From Bdellovibrionales bacterium (GTDB lineage: Bacteria > Bdellovibrionota > Bdellovibrionia > Bdellovibrionales > UBA1609): a DNA stretch of 64,000 bases. The DNA is taken from the NCBI GenBank assembly GCA_028819545.1, contig JAPPLG010000028.1, positions 116,987 to 180,986 on the forward strand, in the 5' to 3' direction. A model generated the notes under the pieces. That model was not told where the DNA came from and did not search any database. It saw nothing but the letters and a program-made list of their open reading frames with translations. Every line of letters begins with the position of its first letter. Position 1 is the stretch's first letter. The position numbers and the translations under genes are program-made. This document shows positions 60,808 through 64,000 of this stretch, one piece after another.

Positions 60808-61797
60808 ATGTTTGAAAAGATTAGAAAGCCTGGTCGCGCTAAAAGTATATTTGCTTATATTATATTTGGCTTAATCTGTCTTGTTTTCATTTTTTTAGGG
60901 GTGCCGACAGACCCTATGTCAGGGGCAGGAGGCTTTGCGGCTATTGTAGATAAACAAGTGATCTCTATTGCTTCTTTTTACGAAAGACTGAGTTTCTTGC
61001 AGGAAAATCAAGGTGCGTCTTTAAAACAAGATACTGAGCGTCAAAAAGCTGATCAAAGGCTGGCTTTAAACCAACTGATTGATGAGAAGGTTATGTTTAT
61101 AGCGGCTCAGCAGGCGGGCTTAAAAGTTTCTGATCAAGAACTTAGAAATCAAATCAAATCTTTTCCTGCTTTTCAGGAAAATGGAAAATTTCAAAATTCT
61201 CTTTATAGAAATTACCTTAAAGCCACCCGTAAATCTCCAGAGGACTTTGAAAATGATATTCGAACATTTGTATTGTTGCAGAGAATAGAAGCATTGTTTA
61301 ATCGTATTCTTTTTGTTTCCACACCAGAGAAGGAAAAAAACTCGGACTTAAATAATTTTGAATTTCAATTTAAGTACGTGCGCATCCCTTTAAATACTTT
61401 ATCCGGAGAGTCTACAAACTTAAGTCAGTGGCAGGATTTGCTAAATAGCCCTGAGTTGCTGGAACAAGAGTTAAAGGCAAAAGGCTTGGGGTGGATTCAA
61501 GCTTCGCCAGTGACTTTAAACAACTGGAGCAGTGTTTTACCTGTGTTAGTTGATGAAACTGAGCTTTTTGATTCTACTCTCGAGATTCTTCCAAATAAGG
61601 GGGTTGTTCCTAAACTGCTGGTGCAGGCGGATTATTTAGTTTTGGCTTATTTGACTGACTTTAAAGTGAAACCGGCTCAGGAAGTTAAATTATCCCAGGA
61701 TATTTTGTCTTTTTCTATTTCCAGAATTATTTTTTCTTCCTGGTTGCAGTCCATAAAAGAATACGTCCGTATTCAGTTCAATTCAAAATTGCTTTAA
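60808..61797 (+). CDS. PpiD/SurA-like periplasmic folding factor
   Basis: A 329-residue protein anchored by one N-terminal span (about 13-32). Residues 44-170 match the SurA_N domain of PpiD: ...VDKQVISIASFYERL, RQKADQRLALNQLIDEKVMFIAAQQAGLKVSDQELRNQIKSFPAFQENGKF and LYRNYLKATRKSPEDFENDIR. The parvulin peptidyl-prolyl isomerase domain expected next is not evident, so it is probably a chaperone-only form. Divergent from mreC. Confidence 0.85.
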   Translation: MFEKIRKPGRAKSIFAYIIFGLICLVFIFLGVPTDPMSGAGGFAAIVDKQVISIASFYERLSFLQENQGASLKQDTERQKADQRLALNQLIDEKVMFIAAQQAGLKVSDQELRNQIKSFPAFQENGKFQNSLYRNYLKATRKSPEDFENDIRTFVLLQRIEALFNRILFVSTPEKEKNSDLNNFEFQFKYVRIPLNTLSGESTNLSQWQDLLNSPELLEQELKAKGLGWIQASPVTLNNWSSVLPVLVDETELFDSTLEILPNKGVVPKLLVQADYLVLAYLTDFKVKPAQEVKLSQDILSFSISRIIFSSWLQSIKEYVRIQFNSKLL

Positions 61798-61937
61798 AAC
61801 GAAACACTTATTAGAAAAGCTCCAACAAAGGTCGAGATTCGTTTCATCCTTCGCTGTTTAACACATCGCTTCCATAAAGTTTGCTCAGGGTGATTCCGAC
61901 AAACTCTTAGAACGAATTTTTTTTGGAGGGCGGACTA

Positions 61938-63158
61938 ATGAGATTTTTAATTATTTATTTAGCTTGTTTATTTTTGCTTGGGTGTAATAGTGGAGGCTTT
62001 TCTGTAGGGTCAGAACTAGAGACTCAAAAAGTTTTAGATATGGATTTAATGGCATCAGAAGATTTTGATGGTGCTGAAGATGTAGAAGCCGCTTTAAATG
62101 TTGCAGAAGGTGATCCGGATAAACCTGCTGGAGTTATGCTGGCTCAAAATGAGTCTCAAAAACCAAGAAACAGAGAGTTTGGAAAGAGATCGCAAAGAGC
62201 AGAAAAACCGCAAAGGGCAGAAAGACCCCAAAGAGCGGAAAAACCGCGAGGATCTCAAAGGTCTTTTGGTAAAAGAAAAAGTGACTCTGATTTAGTGGCG
62301 AAAGCAGAAGAGGTTTCAAAGCCTGAAAAAGTAGAAGGAGTTGTTGAAATTCAAGATATCAATAACAAAGTCGATGTACTTGTTGTTGTTGATGGCTCTT
62401 TTTCTACAAGAGATGTTTTAAGGTCTATGCCTGAAAGAATGGATGGTTTTATTCCTGCTTTGAGTGAGTCTTTGGATTGGAGAGCTGCATTTTTAAGTGC
62501 TCATGTCAAAAATAACCAGAATAAAGAACTTTCTCCTATGGAAATTGATGGAGCTATTGTTGTGGAAAGAAAGTATATTACACAGGGCACTCGTTCAAAC
62601 GAAAGTATTTTTATAGATTCTTTAACAAGAAACAGCGGTCAAAAAAGATGTGCATTTCCTCCTCAATGCGGAGGATTTAAAGAAACTCCTTTATTGGCTT
62701 TAACTGAATATATTTTATCTCCTACAAGATCTGTGAACAATGGAACTCGTTTTATTCGGGATGATGCTCACTTGGCAGTTGTGATTGTGACGGATAATAA
62801 AGAAAATAAAAGAAAAGGGCATATAGTGACTGCTGATGAAGTTGTGGACACGATCAGACAGGAGTTTGGTGATGAAAAAGAATTTTCTGTTCATACTTTA
62901 ACAACAATGAATGATGCCTGCCGGAGTCAGTTAAAAAGGGATCACTTTTTTGCAGAAGGAAACAGAGCCGCAGAAATGCTTCTTCTTACTGAAGAAACCG
63001 GAGGGGCAAGTTTAAGTCTTTGTTCTCATGACTATGCTGTGCCTTTGGCAGAAGCTATTGAAAAAAGTGTATTAGGTGAAGAAGTGGACTGTAGTGCTTG
63101 TGAAAATTCAGGTGATGCAGTTGCTATTTCAGATCACCAAGAAGACGAAAACGTATAA
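61938..63158 (+). CDS. vWA-domain lipoprotein (paralogue 3)
   Basis: Start ATG 61938 with GGAGGG site gives 406 residues; lipobox LLGC (Cys near 16). A charged linker has three QRAE(K/R)PQRA units (about 88-108). The vWA domain begins near 137 with VDVLVVVDGSFS in the MIDAS position; KRCAFPPQCGGFKETPLLALTEYIL and LAVVIVTDNKEN match the other two paralogues. Extra Cys pair at the C-terminus (CSAC). Same MIDAS D-x-S-x-S as at 28000-29151. A terminator follows. Confidence 0.88.
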   Translation: MRFLIIYLACLFLLGCNSGGFSVGSELETQKVLDMDLMASEDFDGAEDVEAALNVAEGDPDKPAGVMLAQNESQKPRNREFGKRSQRAEKPQRAERPQRAEKPRGSQRSFGKRKSDSDLVAKAEEVSKPEKVEGVVEIQDINNKVDVLVVVDGSFSTRDVLRSMPERMDGFIPALSESLDWRAAFLSAHVKNNQNKELSPMEIDGAIVVERKYITQGTRSNESIFIDSLTRNSGQKRCAFPPQCGGFKETPLLALTEYILSPTRSVNNGTRFIRDDAHLAVVIVTDNKENKRKGHIVTADEVVDTIRQEFGDEKEFSVHTLTTMNDACRSQLKRDHFFAEGNRAAEMLLLTEETGGASLSLCSHDYAVPLAEAIEKSVLGEEVDCSACENSGDAVAISDHQEDENV

Positions 63159-63167
63159 TCTATCTTT

Positions 63168-63205
63168 AGTAAGCCATATAAGCCCTCTTATATGGCTTAC
63201 TTTTA
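63168..63205 (+). terminator. Rho-independent terminator
   Basis: Perfect 15-bp stem AGTAAGCCATATAAG / CTTATATGGCTTACT with a CCCT loop, followed by TTTT. Lies just after the vWA gene. Confidence 0.93.
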
Positions 63206-63367
63206 AATCTCTTTTTCAGTTCTTTAATACAAACTTGTAAAATTTTCATTGTTTTTGGATTTTTTGACTAACTGTCTTGTATAAAGTAATATTCACTTGA
63301 ATTTTTATAAAGATATTTTCTTTAGAGAATATTTTTTTGTTAAATTATTTCAACAAGAGATAGTTTT

Positions 63368-64000
63368 ATGGGTTACTATCGTTTTTTCATTATTATTTGT
63401 AAGTTAATTTGTTTACTCTACCCTTCTGTAGTTTTAGCTGATTCCAAGCCTGAAAGACAATTGAACAAATTGACATTAGAGGAAACAAGATCTGCGATTC
63501 AAGAGTATAATAAGACGGCTCCAGAGGGCGAAGAAATTGTATCTGAACGCTCTTATAGTAGTTTTCGTCATAAGATTGGAACTCCAGTATTTAGAACTCT
63601 ACGTCGTTATCATGATAAGATTGGAACTCCAGTATTTAGAACTCTACGTCGTTATCATGAAAAGCAATTTGGCACTAGTGCAGGATTAGCTGAATACCTC
63701 TTTCCTACAAGGAGCAGAACAGCAAGAAGACAATCAAACAAATTGACATTAGAGGAAACAAGATCTGCGATTCAAGAGTATAATAAGACGGCTCCAGAGG
63801 GCGAAGAGATTACATCTAAACATTCTTACAGTAGTTTTCGTGATAGAATACCGAGAGCGCCATCAATTCCTACTCTATATAGTTATCATGAAGAGCAATT
63901 TGGCACTAGTGCAGGATTAGCTGAATACCTCTTTCCTGCAAGGAGCAGACCAGCAAGAAGACAATCAAACAAATTGACATTAGAGGAAACAAGATCTGCG
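63368..64000 (+). CDS. exported tandem-repeat protein (incomplete at window edge)
   Basis: ATG 63368 opens a frame that is still open at the end of the window (211 codons seen). Signal peptide near residues 3-25 (RFFIIICKLICLLYPSVVLA). Then repeats begin at residue ~33: KLTLEETRSAIQEYNKTAPEGEE, SYSSFR, a variable segment, YHE-x-QFGTSAGLAEYLFP-x-RSR. Two complete repeats (91 and 77 residues) and the start of a third are visible. A 15-residue block (KIGTPVFRTLRRYHD) is duplicated in tandem within repeat 1. Family not recognised; no function can be given. Confidence 0.75.
   Translation, partial: MGYYRFFIIICKLICLLYPSVVLADSKPERQLNKLTLEETRSAIQEYNKTAPEGEEIVSERSYSSFRHKIGTPVFRTLRRYHDKIGTPVFRTLRRYHEKQFGTSAGLAEYLFPTRSRTARRQSNKLTLEETRSAIQEYNKTAPEGEEITSKHSYSSFRDRIPRAPSIPTLYSYHEEQFGTSAGLAEYLFPARSRPARRQSNKLTLEETRSA
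63464..64000 (+). repeat. nested tandem repeats, 231-273 bp
   Basis: Repeat starts at 63464, 63737 and 63968. Flanking sequence is almost identical at DNA level between repeats while the middle varies. A 45-bp direct duplication (63572-63616 and 63617-63661) inside the first unit explains most of its extra length. All events keep the frame. Confidence 0.9.

Noticed and set aside
61798-61937. Weak inverted repeat AAACGAA...TTCGTTT upstream of the third vWA gene
   Set aside because: Only seven bases with a long, unstructured spacer; not distinguishable from chance.

Overview
The window comes from a low-GC, Gram-negative, rod-shaped bacterium. It carries LolA-, MreBCD/RodA/PBP2- and FtsQAZ-type genes, many Sec and lipoprotein signal peptides, and a homodimeric AceE-type pyruvate dehydrogenase E1. 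Three secreted von Willebrand A (vWA) paralogues, LRR, Sel1 and ankyrin exported proteins, and lipoprotein-rich coding fit a Bdellovibrionota / former Deltaproteobacteria relative, possibly predatory or host-associated. That placement is inference from gene content, not a phylogenetic result. The genome is littered with short palindromic repeats of the GTCATTCC-n-GGAATCCAG type, and several of these lie inside reading frames.

Layout. 1-6750 is accessory: an ABC-2 permease without its ATPase, a small HEPN/DUF2188 gene pair, an IS3 remnant, a Cys-repeat exported protein, a coiled-coil exported protein and an LRR lipoprotein. 6789-6972 folds like a 6S-type RNA. 7059-18432 is one long, overlapping operon (xseA-xseB-ispA-degenerate patatin-pepP-PBP1A-uvrA-comF-lolA), followed by mreB and a HAD phosphatase. 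20300-24475 holds repeats and a Sel1 cluster (one fragment, one trypsin-Sel1 fusion, one pure Sel1 protein). 24486-29151 has mutY, two vWA proteins and trpS. 29337-32613 is ftsQ-ftsA-ftsZ, followed by a lipase. 33433-34516 is a 1-kb insert bounded by perfect 61-bp direct repeats. 34608-39659 carries cell-surface proteins, an M23 peptidase, a PP2C phosphatase and a TonB-like protein. 39666-46774 has aceE, repeats, hsp20, a gamma-glutamyltranspeptidase and a large lipoprotein. 47309-52610 has a Fic protein with a striking operator array, dapD, an MpaA-like peptidase, an ankyrin protein, two orphans and murI.

53650-55106 is the neatest mobile feature: a tRNA-Leu(UAA) gene whose last 33 bp are repeated 1.37 kb downstream, bounding a mini-island that holds only the mobile mystery protein A/B pair and its operators. 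55084-60765 is an antiporter plus the mreC-mreD-mrdA-rodA elongasome operon. 60808-64000 holds a PpiD/SurA-like protein, the third vWA protein and a truncated tandem-repeat exported protein.

The core genes serve envelope growth: PBP1A, MreBCD, PBP2/RodA, FtsQAZ, MurI, DapD, MpaA, M23 and LolA. The accessory genes look like surface display, toxin-like or regulatory cassettes, and repeat-driven remodelling of reading frames.
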